From: Mycolicibacterium helvum
GTDB lineage: Bacteria > Actinomycetota > Actinomycetes > Mycobacteriales > Mycobacteriaceae
Reading direction: 5' to 3'
DNA length: 64,000 bases
Assembly: GCF_010731895.1 (NCBI RefSeq)
Contig: NZ_AP022596.1
Location: 5,952,001-6,016,000, forward strand
Below the pieces are notes generated by a model. It saw only the letters and a list, made by a program, of their open reading frames with translations. It searched no databases and was not told the origin of the DNA. The stretch's first letter is position 1; the number at the start of each line of letters is the position of its first letter. Positions 14,361 to 22,843 of this stretch are shown in pieces. The position numbers were made by a program, and so were the translations under genes.

Positions 14361-14960
14361 TCACCGACCCTCGGTGTCGGGGCCTCGTTCCGTGGGATCG
14401 ACACCCTCGTCGAGGGCATCCCACATGCCCCGCTCCGAGCTGGCCGGGTCCACGTCGTCGCTGCGTGCGGCACTGCGCCTGGCCGCAGGCGCGGCGTACT
14501 TCGCCGTGACACCCCGCCCCGATCCCGCCGACCGCATCAGCAGCACGGCAGCGACCAGTGCACACACCGCCGCGGCCACGGTCAGCCCGGCACCCACATA
14601 GTTCCGGCTACTGGCCACCAGCGACGCGACCGGCAGCTGCGCCAGCTCGGCGGCGCGCGGGCCGATATCGGGCATGACGATGAGGCTGACACCGAGGTAT
14701 CCCAGCAGCAGCGTGACCACGGCGATCAGCACCGCGACCGCCCGCAAACCCCAGCTCCGCACGGCCAGCCCGGCCACCGCCGCCGCCAGCAGCAGCACGG
14801 CCAGCGGCAGTAGCGCGTTGGACCAGCTGGCACCGGTCAGCGTGACGGTCTTGGGCTGGCCGAGTCCATCGAATGACGTCACCGAGACCCACACCAGCCG
14901 CGAGCCCGCCCACAGCAACACCGCAGAGACGACCAGCAGCAACTGCCCGATGCGGATCAC
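14361..14960 (-). CDS. TIGR02234 trp-operon membrane protein (Rv1610-like)
   Basis: 199-residue membrane protein of unknown function found in actinobacterial trp operons. It has about four hydrophobic segments (residues 3-20, 48-65, 75-95, 125-145) and a polar, arginine/aspartate-rich C-terminal tail. The conserved W-V-x-V-T segment after the first helix is present ([13 protein letters not shown]). The start overlaps the trpE stop by 4 bases. The 78 bases to trpC hold no convincing gene. A role in tryptophan or anthranilate handling is only inferred from position. Confidence 0.85.
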   Translation of the reverse strand: MIRIGQLLLVVSAVLLWAGSRLVWVSVTSFDGLGQPKTVTLTGASWSNALLPLAVLLLAAAVAGLAVRSWGLRAVAVLIAVVTLLLGYLGVSLIVMPDIGPRAAELAQLPVASLVASSRNYVGAGLTVAAAVCALVAAVLLMRSAGSGRGVTAKYAAPAARRSAARSDDVDPASSERGMWDALDEGVDPTERGPDTEGR

Positions 14961-16477
14961 GGGGCACTCAGCGTTTCCGCGGCCGCAATCGCGCTGAGCA
15001 CCGCCTTGGCCTTGTTGGATGCCTCGGTGTATTCGTACGGACCGTTCGAATCAGCCACCACCCCACCGCCGGCCTGCACATAAGCGGTGCCCTTGCTCAT
15101 CAGGGCGGTGCGGATGGCGATCGCAAAGTCGGCATTGCCGGCGAAATCCAGGTAGCCCACGACGCCGCCGTAGAGGCCGCGGCGAGTCTTCTCCACCTCT
15201 TCGATGAGCTCCATCGCGCGCACCTTCGGTGCACCGGTCAGCGTGCCGGCCGGGAAGCACGCCGTGACCGCGTCCAGGGCCGTGCGGCCGTCGGCCAACA
15301 GGCCGGTGACGGTTGACACCAGGTGCATGACATGGCTGTAGCGCTCGATATGGCTGTAGTCCTCGACGCGTACGGTGCCCGGCACGCATACCCGGCCCAA
15401 GTCGTTGCGGCCGAGATCGACCAGCATCAGGTGCTCGGCGCGTTCCTTCTCGTCGGCCAGCAGCTCCTTCTCCAGCAGCTGGTCTTCCTCTTCGGTCTGG
15501 CCGCGCCACCGGGTTCCGGCGATCGGATGCGTTGTGGCCCAGCCGTCCTTGACCGTCACCAGCGCCTCAGGGCTGGAGCCGACGATCGAAAATGCCGTTC
15601 CCCCAGCCTCATCCGGGATGTGCAAGAGATACATGTATGGGCTGGGGTTGGTGACCCGCAGCATCCGGTACACATCAATCGGGTCGACGGCGGTGTCCAG
15701 CTCGAAGCGCTGGGACGGCACCACCTGGAAGGCCTCACCCGCTTCGATCTCCTTGACCAGCCGCTCGACGATCGCGCTGTACTCCTCGGGCGTGCGCTGT
15801 GAGCGGTGTTGCCGTTGCGGCCGGGAGAACGTCGCCACGCTCGACGACAGCGGCTGGCCGAGCGCCTCGGTCATCACATCGAGGCGCGCGACGGCGTCGT
15901 CGTAGGCCCAGTCGACGCGATCGTCAGTGCCGTTCCAATTCACCGCGTTGGCGATCAGGGTGATGGTGCCCTCGTGATGGTCAACGGCGGCCAGATCGGT
16001 AGCCAGCAGCAGCAGCATGTCGGGCAGCCCCAGATCGTCGACTGCCAGCTGCGGCAGCCGTTCGAGACGCCGAACGAAGTCGTAGGCGAAGAAACCGACC
16101 ATGCCGCCCGACAGCGGCGGCATTCCCGCGAGCGGACCGGTGGACAGCAGTGCCATCGTCTGATGCAGCGCCGCCAGCGGGTCGCCGCCGGTCGGGGCGT
16201 CCTGCGGGGTGGCGCCCAGCCAGACCGCCTCCCCGTCGCGAACCGTCAGCGCCGACGGCGCCCCGGCTCCGATGAACGACCAACGGGACCATGACCGCCC
16301 GTTCTCCGCGGATTCGAGCAGGAAGGTTCCGGGCCGGTTGGCAGCCAATTTCCGGTACGCCGACAACGGTGTCTCGCTGTCTGCGAGCACCTTGCGGGTC
16401 ACCGGCACCACGCGATGTTCGGCGGCCAGCGCACGGAACTCCTCGCGTGTGGTGGTGGCGGCGAGGTTCGATTGCAC
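14957..16477 (-). CDS. trpE: Anthranilate synthase component I
   Basis: Converts chorismate to anthranilate with the TrpG glutaminase, which is not in this window. 506 residues from the GTG at 16477 ([20 protein letters not shown]), which has GGGAGG 7 bases upstream. The feedback-site motif [16 protein letters not shown] lies near residues 41-56, and NPSPYMYLL is the second effector/active-site element. The chorismate-binding core includes [43 protein letters not shown] and [11 protein letters not shown] longer frame upstream runs into the divergent bcpB gene and is rejected. Confidence 0.97.
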   Translation of the reverse strand: MQSNLAATTTREEFRALAAEHRVVPVTRKVLADSETPLSAYRKLAANRPGTFLLESAENGRSWSRWSFIGAGAPSALTVRDGEAVWLGATPQDAPTGGDPLAALHQTMALLSTGPLAGMPPLSGGMVGFFAYDFVRRLERLPQLAVDDLGLPDMLLLLATDLAAVDHHEGTITLIANAVNWNGTDDRVDWAYDDAVARLDVMTEALGQPLSSSVATFSRPQRQHRSQRTPEEYSAIVERLVKEIEAGEAFQVVPSQRFELDTAVDPIDVYRMLRVTNPSPYMYLLHIPDEAGGTAFSIVGSSPEALVTVKDGWATTHPIAGTRWRGQTEEEDQLLEKELLADEKERAEHLMLVDLGRNDLGRVCVPGTVRVEDYSHIERYSHVMHLVSTVTGLLADGRTALDAVTACFPAGTLTGAPKVRAMELIEEVEKTRRGLYGGVVGYLDFAGNADFAIAIRTALMSKGTAYVQAGGGVVADSNGPYEYTEASNKAKAVLSAIAAAETLSAP

Positions 16478-16518
16478 AGATACATCCTCCCAGACCCGCT
16501 GGCCTGGCTTGACGGGCG

Positions 16519-16524
16519 TAGCCT
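16519..16524 (+). promoter_or_regulatory. -10 element of bcpB
   Basis: TAGCCT lies 7 bases before the bcpB ATG, with no ribosome site between them. This predicts a leaderless mRNA. The 54-base intergenic space also has to contain the trpE ribosome site on the other strand. Confidence 0.45.
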
Positions 16525-16531
16525 GCACCCC

Positions 16532-16987
16532 ATGAAACGTGGAGACCGGGTTGCGGACTTCGAACTGCCGGATCAGACCGGCACCGTGCGCTCGCTGACG
16601 AGCCTGCTGGCCGACGGGCCGATCGTACTGTTCTTCTATCCGGCCGCAATGACGCCGGGCTGCACCAAGGAAGCCTGTCATTTCCGCGACCTTGGCTCCG
16701 AGTTCGCCGCGCTGGGTGCCAGCCGGGTCGGCATCAGCACCGACGCCGTCGAGAAGCAGGCCCGGTTCGCCGACTCGCAGAGTTTCGACTACCCGCTGCT
16801 GTCCGACGCCGACGGCGCGGTCGCCACGGCGTTCGGGGTCAAGCGCGGGCTGCTGGGCAAGCTCATCCCGGTCAAGCGCACGACGTTCGTGATCGACACC
16901 GACCGCACGGTGCTCGAGGTCATTTCCAGCGAGGTCAACATGGACGCCCACGCCGACAAGGCGTTGCAGGTACTCAAGTCGCGTTGA
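16532..16987 (+). CDS. bcpB: Peroxiredoxin, BCP/PrxQ type
   Basis: Thiol peroxidase reducing hydrogen peroxide and organic hydroperoxides. 151 residues from [14 protein letters not shown]. The peroxidatic Cys44 is in [11 protein letters not shown], with Cys49 five residues on as the likely resolving cysteine, the PrxQ arrangement. [13 protein letters not shown] is the conserved C-terminal strand. It is divergent from trpE, as Rv1608c is from Rv1609. The stop overlaps the end of leuA by 14 bases, tail to tail. Confidence 0.93.
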   Translation: MKRGDRVADFELPDQTGTVRSLTSLLADGPIVLFFYPAAMTPGCTKEACHFRDLGSEFAALGASRVGISTDAVEKQARFADSQSFDYPLLSDADGAVATAFGVKRGLLGKLIPVKRTTFVIDTDRTVLEVISSEVNMDAHADKALQVLKSR

Positions 16988-18638
16988 CAGCGCTCATGAC
17001 CGCCGCCATCGACGCCGCCAGCGCCGAATCGCCGCGTCCGCATGCCCAGCCGGTGCCATCGTCTCGGCGGTACTGCAGGTAGGCGACCCAGATGTCGCCG
17101 ACCGATTGTTGAGTCAGTGCCATCACCTCGATCGGCCGGCCGATTCCAGCGAGCACCCGAATCAGCCCGTCCACCCCATCAACGGGCTCGTTGAGTTCGA
17201 CGGGACCGCCCCGATTCACATAAGCCACCTCGAAGAGGTCGAGGAGCTCGGCGGCGGTGATCTCCACCCCGCGGGCATCGGCGAATGTTTGTGCACGCCG
17301 GGCGAAGTCGATCTGCAGCCCGCGGGGCAGGTCCAGTCCGAATTCGGTGAGCAGCACGTAGGCGAAACCGCCCTTGCCCGACTGTGAGTTGACCCGGATC
17401 ACCGCATGGTAGGTGCGCCCGATATCGGCCGGATCGATGGGAAGATATGGGACACGCCAATCGATTTCACGTTCGGAACGGCCCATGCTCAGTGCGCGTT
17501 CGCGATGTTCGGCCAGGCCCTTCTTGATCGCATCCTGGTGGGTTCCCGAAAATGCCGTGTGGACCATGTCACCGACATACGGATGCCGTTGATGGATCGG
17601 CATCCGCGTGCAGTGCGAAACCGTGCGGGCGATCTCGTCGATATCGGAGAAGTCGATCATCGGATCGACACCCTGCACATGCAGATTCAATGCCAGCGTG
17701 GCGATGTCGACATTGCCTGTCCGCTCGCCGTTCCCGAACACACAGCCCTCCACACGTTGCGCACCGGCCAGCACCGCCAGCTCGGCGCACGCGATCCCAG
17801 TCCCCCGGTCATTGTGCGGATGCACCGACAAGATCACGCTGTCACGCCGCTCCAGATTGCAGTGCATGTACTCGATCTGATCGGCGTATACGTTGGGTGT
17901 GGCCACCTCGACGGTGGCGGGCAGGTTCAGGATCACCGGACGTTCAGCAGTGGCCTCCCACAGCGCCGTCATGTCGTTGCAGAGGCCTAGTACGTACTCG
18001 GGTTCGGTGAGGTTGAAGACCTCCGGGGAAAACTCGAAACGGATGTTCGTCTGATCGCCGGCGAATTCGAGCACGTCGCGGCCGCCGGCCAGAATCAGCT
18101 CGCGCAACTCGGCACGATTCCTGCCCAGGACCACGTCACGCCAGGTGGGGGCCGTTGCGGTGTACATGTGAATGACAACGTCGTTCGGGATGCCCTGAAT
18201 CGAGGCGACGGTGCGCTCAATCAGATCACGACGGGCCGGGGTGAAGACGACGATGGTCACATCCGTTGGCGCGATGTCGGATTCGGCCAGCAGCCGGACG
18301 AAGTCGAAGTCCGTCTGCGAGGCCGACGGGTAGCCGACCTCGATCTCCTTGTACCCCATGGCCACCAGCAGCTCGAAGAATCGGCGCTTACGCGCGGGGT
18401 CCATCGGTTCAGCCAGCGCCTGGTTGCCGTCGCGCAGGTCGACCGGGACCCACAGCGGGGCCTGGCTGATCTGCGCATCGGGCCATTTCCGTTGCGTGAG
18501 TGGCACTTCCACACGGTCATAGACGCTGGCATAGCGATGCGAGGGCATCTGAGACCGTCGTTGACGATTCCATGCGGGCGCACCGACTGGAACGGCTCCG
18601 GCGGGAGTGTCGATAGTGGGAAATGCGGCAGTGCTCAT
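16974..18638 (-). CDS. leuA: 2-isopropylmalate synthase (relocated or paralogous leuA)
   Basis: First committed step of leucine synthesis: acetyl-CoA + 2-ketoisovalerate to 2-isopropylmalate. 554 residues from [14 protein letters not shown]. The catalytic DLRDGNQ is at 67-73, the metal-binding HPHNDRG at 273-279 and FGNGERTGN at 301-309. A C-terminal leucine-type regulatory domain of about 110 residues follows. It lacks the long insert that makes M. tuberculosis LeuA 644 residues. In mycobacteria I know, the main leuA lies elsewhere near ask-asd, so this copy is unexpected beside bcpB. The start has GGAAG upstream and follows a leader peptide with two alternative hairpins. Confidence 0.93.
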   Translation of the reverse strand: MSTAAFPTIDTPAGAVPVGAPAWNRQRRSQMPSHRYASVYDRVEVPLTQRKWPDAQISQAPLWVPVDLRDGNQALAEPMDPARKRRFFELLVAMGYKEIEVGYPSASQTDFDFVRLLAESDIAPTDVTIVVFTPARRDLIERTVASIQGIPNDVVIHMYTATAPTWRDVVLGRNRAELRELILAGGRDVLEFAGDQTNIRFEFSPEVFNLTEPEYVLGLCNDMTALWEATAERPVILNLPATVEVATPNVYADQIEYMHCNLERRDSVILSVHPHNDRGTGIACAELAVLAGAQRVEGCVFGNGERTGNVDIATLALNLHVQGVDPMIDFSDIDEIARTVSHCTRMPIHQRHPYVGDMVHTAFSGTHQDAIKKGLAEHRERALSMGRSEREIDWRVPYLPIDPADIGRTYHAVIRVNSQSGKGGFAYVLLTEFGLDLPRGLQIDFARRAQTFADARGVEITAAELLDLFEVAYVNRGGPVELNEPVDGVDGLIRVLAGIGRPIEVMALTQQSVGDIWVAYLQYRRDDGTGWACGRGDSALAASMAAVMSAVNAT

Positions 18639-18671
18639 CGTGGTTGCTTCCTGGTCGACTTCGGGGTGGAT

Positions 18672-18712
18672 CCGACCGGCGCGACGACGCCCCACGGCGA
18701 GGGACCGGTCGG
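18672..18712 (-). promoter_or_regulatory. Candidate terminator/attenuator hairpin of leuA
   Basis: Perfect 8-base arms, 18705-18712 and 18672-18679 (CCGACCGG/CCGGTCGG in the mRNA), with a 25-base loop. The 5' arm begins directly after the leader-peptide stop codon. There is no U-run, as is usual for GC-rich actinobacteria. It cannot coexist with the hairpin at 18692-18728 because the arms interleave. Confidence 0.6.
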
Positions 18713-18728
18713 TCAGGCCTCGCCGCGG
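18692..18728 (-). promoter_or_regulatory. Candidate anti-terminator hairpin of leuA
   Basis: The last codons of the leader peptide (CCGCGGCGAGG in the mRNA) can pair over 11 bases, including one G-U, with CCTCGCCGTGG downstream. The inner 8 bases, 18718-18725 with 18695-18702, are perfect. The loop contains the 5' arm of the competing hairpin, so only one of the two structures can form. Confidence 0.6.
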
Positions 18729-18754
18729 CGACTAAGGATGAGCAGATACGTCAT
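18713..18754 (-). CDS. leuL: Leucine leader peptide (attenuator) of leuA
   Basis: 13-codon open frame reading [13 protein letters not shown] and a TGA stop, 74 bases before leuA. Three leucine codons (CTG, CTC, CTT) and one isoleucine codon fall in positions 4-7. The last five codons form one arm of the anti-terminator, and the base after the stop begins the terminator arm. This is the layout of a classical ribosome-mediated attenuator, known for leuA and other amino-acid genes in actinobacteria. No nearby ribosome site exists. A TACAGT -10 at 18764-18769 would start transcription at or within a few bases of the ATG, giving a leaderless leader. Confidence 0.7.
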   Translation of the reverse strand: MTYLLILSRRGEA

Positions 18755-18761
18755 GATGACG
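18749..18761. promoter_or_regulatory. Candidate operator between leuA and the GntR gene
   Basis: Perfect palindrome CGTCAT-G-ATGACG covering the start codon of the leader peptide and lying next to both divergent -10 elements. It is a plausible site for the GntR-family product encoded at 18802, by position only. Confidence 0.4.
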
Positions 18762-18763
18762 AG

Positions 18764-18773
18764 ACTGTACACT
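18764..18773. promoter_or_regulatory. Overlapping divergent -10 elements (leuL/leuA and gntR)
   Basis: TACAGT on the minus strand (18764-18769) and TACACT on the plus strand (18768-18773) overlap by two bases around a TGTACA core. Both fit the mycobacterial TAnnnT pattern. No good -35 is seen for either. Confidence 0.4.
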
Positions 18774-18801
18774 ACTCCTCAGACAAGTAGAGAGGTTCGG
18801 G

Positions 18802-19479
18802 ATGGTTTCGCCGATCACCCAAGTGCAGCGTCACCCGCTGGCCGCGCAAACGGCCCAGCTGTTGATGGGGCGCATCCGCGACGGCGAATGGCCTCTGGGA
18901 CACCGTCTTCCCGGCGAGACCACGCTGGCCGCGCAACTGGGCGTCGGTCGCTCGACACTGCGCGAGGCGATCCGCGAGCTGGCCGGCAAGGGCGTACTCG
19001 ACAGCCGCCAAGGCGCTGGGGTGTTCGTCACCGCGTTGGACGCCGTCGAGGACTGGGACACCATCCTGCGGCGCACGACCATCGCGGCCGTGATCGAGGC
19101 GCGGATCGCGATCGAAGCCGAGGCCGCCGCACTCGCGGCCACTCGTCGGACCCCTGCCGATCTCCGGGCGATCCGCCGCTCCCTGGCCGCACGTGGGGTC
19201 AGGGGTTTGCCGGTCCCCGACCACGTCGACGCCGATGCCGCGTTCCACCGGGCGGTGGTCGTGGCAGCCCACAACGACGTGCTGACGCAATTGTTCGACG
19301 CGTTCCTACCGCGATTGCGGCTCGCGATGATCGACATGCTCAAGATTCGTCCGGTGCCCGATGAAGCTGACCATGCCGCCCACCAGGACCTCGCCGACGC
19401 AATCGCTGACCGCAATCCTGCCGCGGCGGCCGCCGCCAGCCGGTCGCATCTGAGTTCATTGAAGGAGTCGTACTCATGA
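18802..19479 (+). CDS. GntR-family regulator, FadR (FCD) subfamily
   Basis: 225 residues. An N-terminal winged helix-turn-helix spans about residues 10-75 (GHRLPGETTLAAQLGVGRSTLREAIRELAGKGVL). The all-helical FCD effector domain follows, with EARIAIEAEAAALAA, DAAFHRAVVVAAHND and a further histidine in DEADHAAHQDL, the residues that commonly bind a metal or carboxylate ligand. The ribosome site AGAGAGG sits 6 bases before the ATG. It is divergent from the leuA leader across 47 bases and overlaps the ABC ATPase gene by 4 bases. Likely targets are its own operon and leuA; the ligand is unknown. Confidence 0.88.
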   Translation: MVSPITQVQRHPLAAQTAQLLMGRIRDGEWPLGHRLPGETTLAAQLGVGRSTLREAIRELAGKGVLDSRQGAGVFVTALDAVEDWDTILRRTTIAAVIEARIAIEAEAAALAATRRTPADLRAIRRSLAARGVRGLPVPDHVDADAAFHRAVVVAAHNDVLTQLFDAFLPRLRLAMIDMLKIRPVPDEADHAAHQDLADAIADRNPAAAAAASRSHLSSLKESYS

Positions 19480-20273
19480 CACCGGTCCTCGAGTTGCACG
19501 ACGTGACCTTCCGTCGCAACGGCAAGCAGATCATCGACGGCATATCGCTGGCGGTCCAGCCGGGCGAACACTGGGCCCTGTTGGGGCCCAACGGCGCAGG
19601 CAAGAGCACGCTGCTCGGATTCTGCGCCGCAGTGACGTTTCCGACCACGGGTACGGTGAGCGTCCTCGGTAGTCAGCTGGGACGTACCGACCTGGCCACA
19701 CTGCGCCGGTCGATCGGACACGTGAATCCCCGTCACCGGCTGCAGTATTCGCTGACCGTACGCGAAGTGGTGCTAACCGGGATCACGGCGACCATCGACC
19801 TCCCGATGCGCTGGACGCCGAGCCCGGCCGAAAGCGAGCGGGCCGATGCGATGATCGCCGCGGTGGGCATGACCCGCAGGGCCGAAGACGTATGGCCGAC
19901 GTTGTCGCAGGGCGAGCGGGGCCGCGCTCTCATCGCGCGGGCGCTGGTGTCGGAGCCTGATCTGCTTCTGCTCGACGAGCCGACCACGGGCTTGGATGTC
20001 GCGGCACGCGAGCAACTGCTCGAGACCATCGACACCCTGGACCGGACGCACCCCGACGTCGCCTCAATCCTGGTGACCCATCACCTCGAAGAGTTGCCGA
20101 CGACCACGACGCACGCACTGCTGATCGCCGACGGCCGCACTGTGGCCAGCGGCCCTGCACGCGAGACGATTTCGACCGACAACGTCACGGCCGCGTTCTC
20201 CCACCCGATCGCGGTCGGCTACGACGAGGGCCGCTGGACGGCCCGGGCGAAGGCGACTGCGGTCGACGTCTAG
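19476..20273 (+). CDS. Orphan ABC transporter ATP-binding protein
   Basis: 265-residue ABC ATPase. Walker A GPNGAGKST is at 37-45, the signature LSQGERGR at 143-150, Walker B LLLLDEP at 163-169, and the H-loop in VTHHLEEL near 210. The start overlaps the gntR stop as ATGA, so the two are translated together. No permease or binding-protein gene lies within reach on either side, so it either serves a permease encoded elsewhere or is non-transport. The sequence resembles the metal/iron-type importers and ModF-like proteins only in general; substrate not assignable. Confidence 0.85.
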   Translation: MTPVLELHDVTFRRNGKQIIDGISLAVQPGEHWALLGPNGAGKSTLLGFCAAVTFPTTGTVSVLGSQLGRTDLATLRRSIGHVNPRHRLQYSLTVREVVLTGITATIDLPMRWTPSPAESERADAMIAAVGMTRRAEDVWPTLSQGERGRALIARALVSEPDLLLLDEPTTGLDVAAREQLLETIDTLDRTHPDVASILVTHHLEELPTTTTHALLIADGRTVASGPARETISTDNVTAAFSHPIAVGYDEGRWTARAKATAVDV

Positions 20274-20504
20274 ATCCGAGTCCAGCTACACAATCGTGTC
20301 TTGCACATCACGAATGCGTCCTCGACGACAGCCTCAAGGACCGACTTGAAGATGCGCTCCCACTGCCGACCCCGCCGGAGGTCGGCCACGGTCCTCTGAT
20401 ACTCGCCCCGCCCGAGAATCCAAACTATCTGCTCTCTGTTGGCCCGCGCGTTACAACGCCCTTCGAACCTGTCACTAATGGCCAACAGTCCGGCACCCGG
20501 TGGC
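20274..20504. other. Non-coding spacer after the ABC ATPase gene
   Basis: Apart from the hairpin listed below, I see no supported gene here. A 71-codon minus-strand frame fills most of it but has no ribosome site or recognisable family. It is the first part of a 330-base gap that ends at the monooxygenase start. Confidence 0.5.
20365..20386 (+). terminator. Candidate hairpin terminator after gntR-ABC
   Basis: Perfect 7-base stem GCCGACC/GGTCGGC with an 8-base loop, about 90 bases after the ABC gene stop and before the next promoter. It has no U-run. Confidence 0.4.
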
Positions 20505-20541
20505 TTACTCGGTAAGTATATTTGATAATGTTACCGAGTAA
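20505..20541. promoter_or_regulatory. Paired TetR-type operators around the monooxygenase promoter
   Basis: TTACTCGGTAA (20505-20515) and its exact reverse complement TTACCGAGTAA (20531-20541) flank a 15-base AT-rich spacer containing the -10 GATAAT (20524-20529). Each 11-mer is itself a TTAC-N3-GTAA palindrome. A repressor bound here would cover the promoter. A related 11-mer occurs before the tetR gene (21991-22001). Confidence 0.65.
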
Positions 20542-20603
20542 TGTGGCTTGCGCGGGGCCAGATCAGATCCATGCACTCGCGCACGAACTGGAACTGGGTT
20601 GTC

Positions 20604-21830
20604 ATGACGTCTTTGAAGGTCGTTGTCTGCGGTGGCGGTATCACGGGACAGGCGTTGGCCTACTGGCTGGCGCAAAGTGGTCATCAGACGACTGTGGTCG
20701 AGCGTTTCCCAGCGCTGCGGGCCACCGGCGCCCAGGTCGACCTCCGCGGTCAAGGCATCGAGGTTGTCGAGGCGATGGGCCTTCTCGCCGCGTTGCGGAA
20801 CCATCTCGTGGACGAAGCCGGTGTCGCTTTTGTGAACGGACGGGGCGAGGCAAAGGCGACGATCATGGCCAACAGATCCGGCCGGGGACGCCAGACGCTG
20901 ACCTCAGAGTTCGAGTTCATGCGCGGCGACCTGGTGCGCATCCTCAATGATGCGACGAAGGACGCTGTCAATTATGTCTTCGGGACGAGCGTCGACTGCT
21001 TCGAAAGTGACGAGAAGAAGGTCGTCGCGCACTTCTCCGACGGCTCGTCTGATCAGTTCGACCTGCTGGTCGGCGCCGACGGCCAGGGGTCGCGCATCCG
21101 GCAAGCCATTCTGCCGCTCGGGTCTTCGCCGCCGTACTGGCGGGCCGGGGTCCATATGTCGTACTGGATTGTTCCGCGCATCGCGTCCGACAGCAACGTC
21201 CGCGAGACTTTCAACGCTCCCGGTGGTCGCATGATCATGCGCCGCAGTCACAACTCCTACGAGACCCAGGCGTACTTCGTACTGCGGGAAACGTCCACAG
21301 AAGCCTCGGCCGTCCATCGCGAGCCAGTCGACCGTCAGAAGGAGTTTTGGGCTCGCCGTTTCCGCGACGCGGGATGGCAGACTGACCGATTCATCGACGG
21401 CATGGCGGTAGCCGACAGCTTCTATTCCCAAGAGGTCGTGCAAGTCCGTATGGGCGCCTGGTCGAAGGGCCGCGTCGTGTTAGCTGGAGATGCCGCGCAC
21501 TGCCCCTCGCCTTTCAGTGGCATGGGCGTCTCCGGTGCCCTGGTCGGCGCCTACGTCCTGGCAGGCGAGATCAATCGATATCGCGATGACCTGCCTCGGG
21601 CTCTGGCGAACTACGAAACGATACTTCGACCGTTCGTTGACGAGATCCAGCGAACGGTAAAACCTAGGTTGCTGCGCGTCGCCATGCCGACGACACGGTT
21701 CGGGATCAATGCTCTTCTCTCCGCAGCGGGACTGGCTGCCTGCCTGCACATCCCCGACCTTGTCGCGCGGGTCTCGAACCAAGACCGTGGTGGCGACTGG
21801 CGACTCCCTCGATACCCCACCGATCGGTAG
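20604..21830 (+). CDS. FAD-dependent monooxygenase (PF01494 type)
   Basis: 408 residues. FAD-binding Rossmann motif GGGITG is at 10-15 (VVVCGGGITGQALAYWLAQ), the DG motif GADGQGS at 157-163, and the second FAD motif VLAGDAAHCPSPFSGMG near 292-308. These three mark class A flavin hydroxylases, which insert one oxygen atom into aromatic or polyketide-like substrates using NAD(P)H. The RATGAQVDLRGQG segment is typical of actinobacterial members of unknown substrate. The start at 20604 places GxGxxG correctly; an upstream ATG at 20541 adds 21 unrelated residues. By eye it is less GC-rich than the neighbouring housekeeping genes. Substrate unknown. Confidence 0.85.
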   Translation: MTSLKVVVCGGGITGQALAYWLAQSGHQTTVVERFPALRATGAQVDLRGQGIEVVEAMGLLAALRNHLVDEAGVAFVNGRGEAKATIMANRSGRGRQTLTSEFEFMRGDLVRILNDATKDAVNYVFGTSVDCFESDEKKVVAHFSDGSSDQFDLLVGADGQGSRIRQAILPLGSSPPYWRAGVHMSYWIVPRIASDSNVRETFNAPGGRMIMRRSHNSYETQAYFVLRETSTEASAVHREPVDRQKEFWARRFRDAGWQTDRFIDGMAVADSFYSQEVVQVRMGAWSKGRVVLAGDAAHCPSPFSGMGVSGALVGAYVLAGEINRYRDDLPRALANYETILRPFVDEIQRTVKPRLLRVAMPTTRFGINALLSAAGLAACLHIPDLVARVSNQDRGGDWRLPRYPTDR

Positions 21831-21990
21831 CCATTTCATCGCAACAGCCGGAATCTCATCGCACGTCGACGTCCCATTGCCTGCTCCCGGCCGGGACGTC
21901 ATCACTGCGCTTGGTGGAGCGTCCTACCCGGCGACCCAACAACGGGCCGTTCGGCCTGACATATGCGCTCCTTGCCTCGCGACGGATAAC

Positions 21991-22001
21991 TTACTTGATA
22001 A
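21991..22001. promoter_or_regulatory. Candidate TetR autoregulatory operator
   Basis: TTACTTGATAA matches the TTACTCGGTAA operator upstream of the monooxygenase at 9 of 11 positions. It lies 43 bases before the tetR start. A weaker partner sharing TACCGAG follows at about 22018-22024. Confidence 0.5.
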
Positions 22002-22044
22002 GCTGACCCGAAAACTGTACCGAGACAACATTAAGGATATTGCA

Positions 22045-22680
22045 ATGGCGCGGCGGCGAGACCGGGGTGGCGCGAAAACCAGGGCCCATATTGCGGCGGT
22101 GGCTACTGAGCTCTTCCTGGAACACGGATTCGACGATGTCACCATCGCCGAGGTGGCCGCCACCGCCGGGGTGTCGAAGGTCACGGTGTTCTCGCACTTC
22201 CAGCACAAGGAAGACTTGCTACTCGACCGCCTTCCCGACATCACCGACCTCATTCGGTGTGCAGTCCACGAGCGCGCTGACCAAATCAGCGTCGTGGAAG
22301 CGTTCCGTCAGATCGCGCTCGACCTCGCCGAGCAGGAGCATGTGCTGTCCGGGCTGGCCGGTGACATCGAGCCCTTCATGCGCACGGTGATTGACTCGCC
22401 AGCGTTGGTCTCGCGGCTACGGGCGTTCCAGTTCGAGGTCGAGGCGGAGCTGGCCGCAACACTCCGCGACGACGCCCAGTTCACGGGCGACTGCGCGCTA
22501 ACCGCGGCTTTGCTTGTGGCGGCATACCGCACCATAGCCGTGCAGACCGTCCGGCGCCGACTCGCCGGACATGACATCGCCGATATCGCATACGCACATC
22601 GACAGCAGCTAGAGACCGCCTTCGACATGCTGGCGGCCTGCTTATCGGCCGACAACCGGCCATCGTCCGCAACGCATTGA
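22045..22680 (+). CDS. TetR-family transcriptional regulator
   Basis: 211 residues. N-terminal helix-turn-helix of TetR type at about 10-57 (TRAHIAAVATELFLEHGFDDVTIAEVAATAGVSKVTVFSHF), then a helical ligand/dimer domain. It lies between the flavin monooxygenase and the luciferase-like gene on the same strand. Candidate sites for it occur upstream of itself and of the monooxygenase, so it probably represses the module until the monooxygenase substrate appears. A long in-frame extension upstream of the ATG overlaps the monooxygenase and is rejected. Confidence 0.88.
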   Translation: MARRRDRGGAKTRAHIAAVATELFLEHGFDDVTIAEVAATAGVSKVTVFSHFQHKEDLLLDRLPDITDLIRCAVHERADQISVVEAFRQIALDLAEQEHVLSGLAGDIEPFMRTVIDSPALVSRLRAFQFEVEAELAATLRDDAQFTGDCALTAALLVAAYRTIAVQTVRRRLAGHDIADIAYAHRQQLETAFDMLAACLSADNRPSSATH

Positions 22681-22720
22681 GACCGCGCGATCGCCCAGCC
22701 CGAGACAGCTCAGCGCGCGG

Positions 22721-22784
22721 AAGAACCTGCTTGACCCCATCAAGATCTGGTCGACGCCCGCGGGGCCTGCCCATGCAGGTTCTT
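22721..22784. repeat. Long-armed inverted repeat downstream of tetR
   Basis: AAGAACCTGC (22721-22730) and GCAGGTTCTT (22775-22784) form perfect 10-base arms 44 bases apart. A CCCGCGGG palindrome lies inside. It could be a terminator structure or a remnant of a mobile element. Confidence 0.45.
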
Positions 22785-22843
22785 TCCGAATTGGTCTTCC
22801 CGCAACGATTCCCGCTTCGGGAGTAACAGAAGGGACGAATCCC

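Noticed and set aside
14300..14512. Small minus-strand frame between the TIGR02234 gene and trpC
   Set aside because: It overlaps the end of the membrane-protein gene in another frame and shows no family features. Some actinobacteria have a small gene at this place, but this sequence does not match what I know of it.
16509..16514. TTGACG as a -35 for bcpB
   Set aside because: It is only 4 bases from the -10, too close to act as a -35.
16478..16531. Tryptophan attenuator before trpE
   Set aside because: Only 54 bases separate trpE from bcpB and no short frame with Trp codons or paired hairpins was found there.
20270..20485. 71-codon minus-strand frame after the ABC ATPase gene
   Set aside because: No ribosome site, no recognisable domain, tail overlaps the ABC stop, and it covers the candidate hairpin. 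Kept only as spacer.
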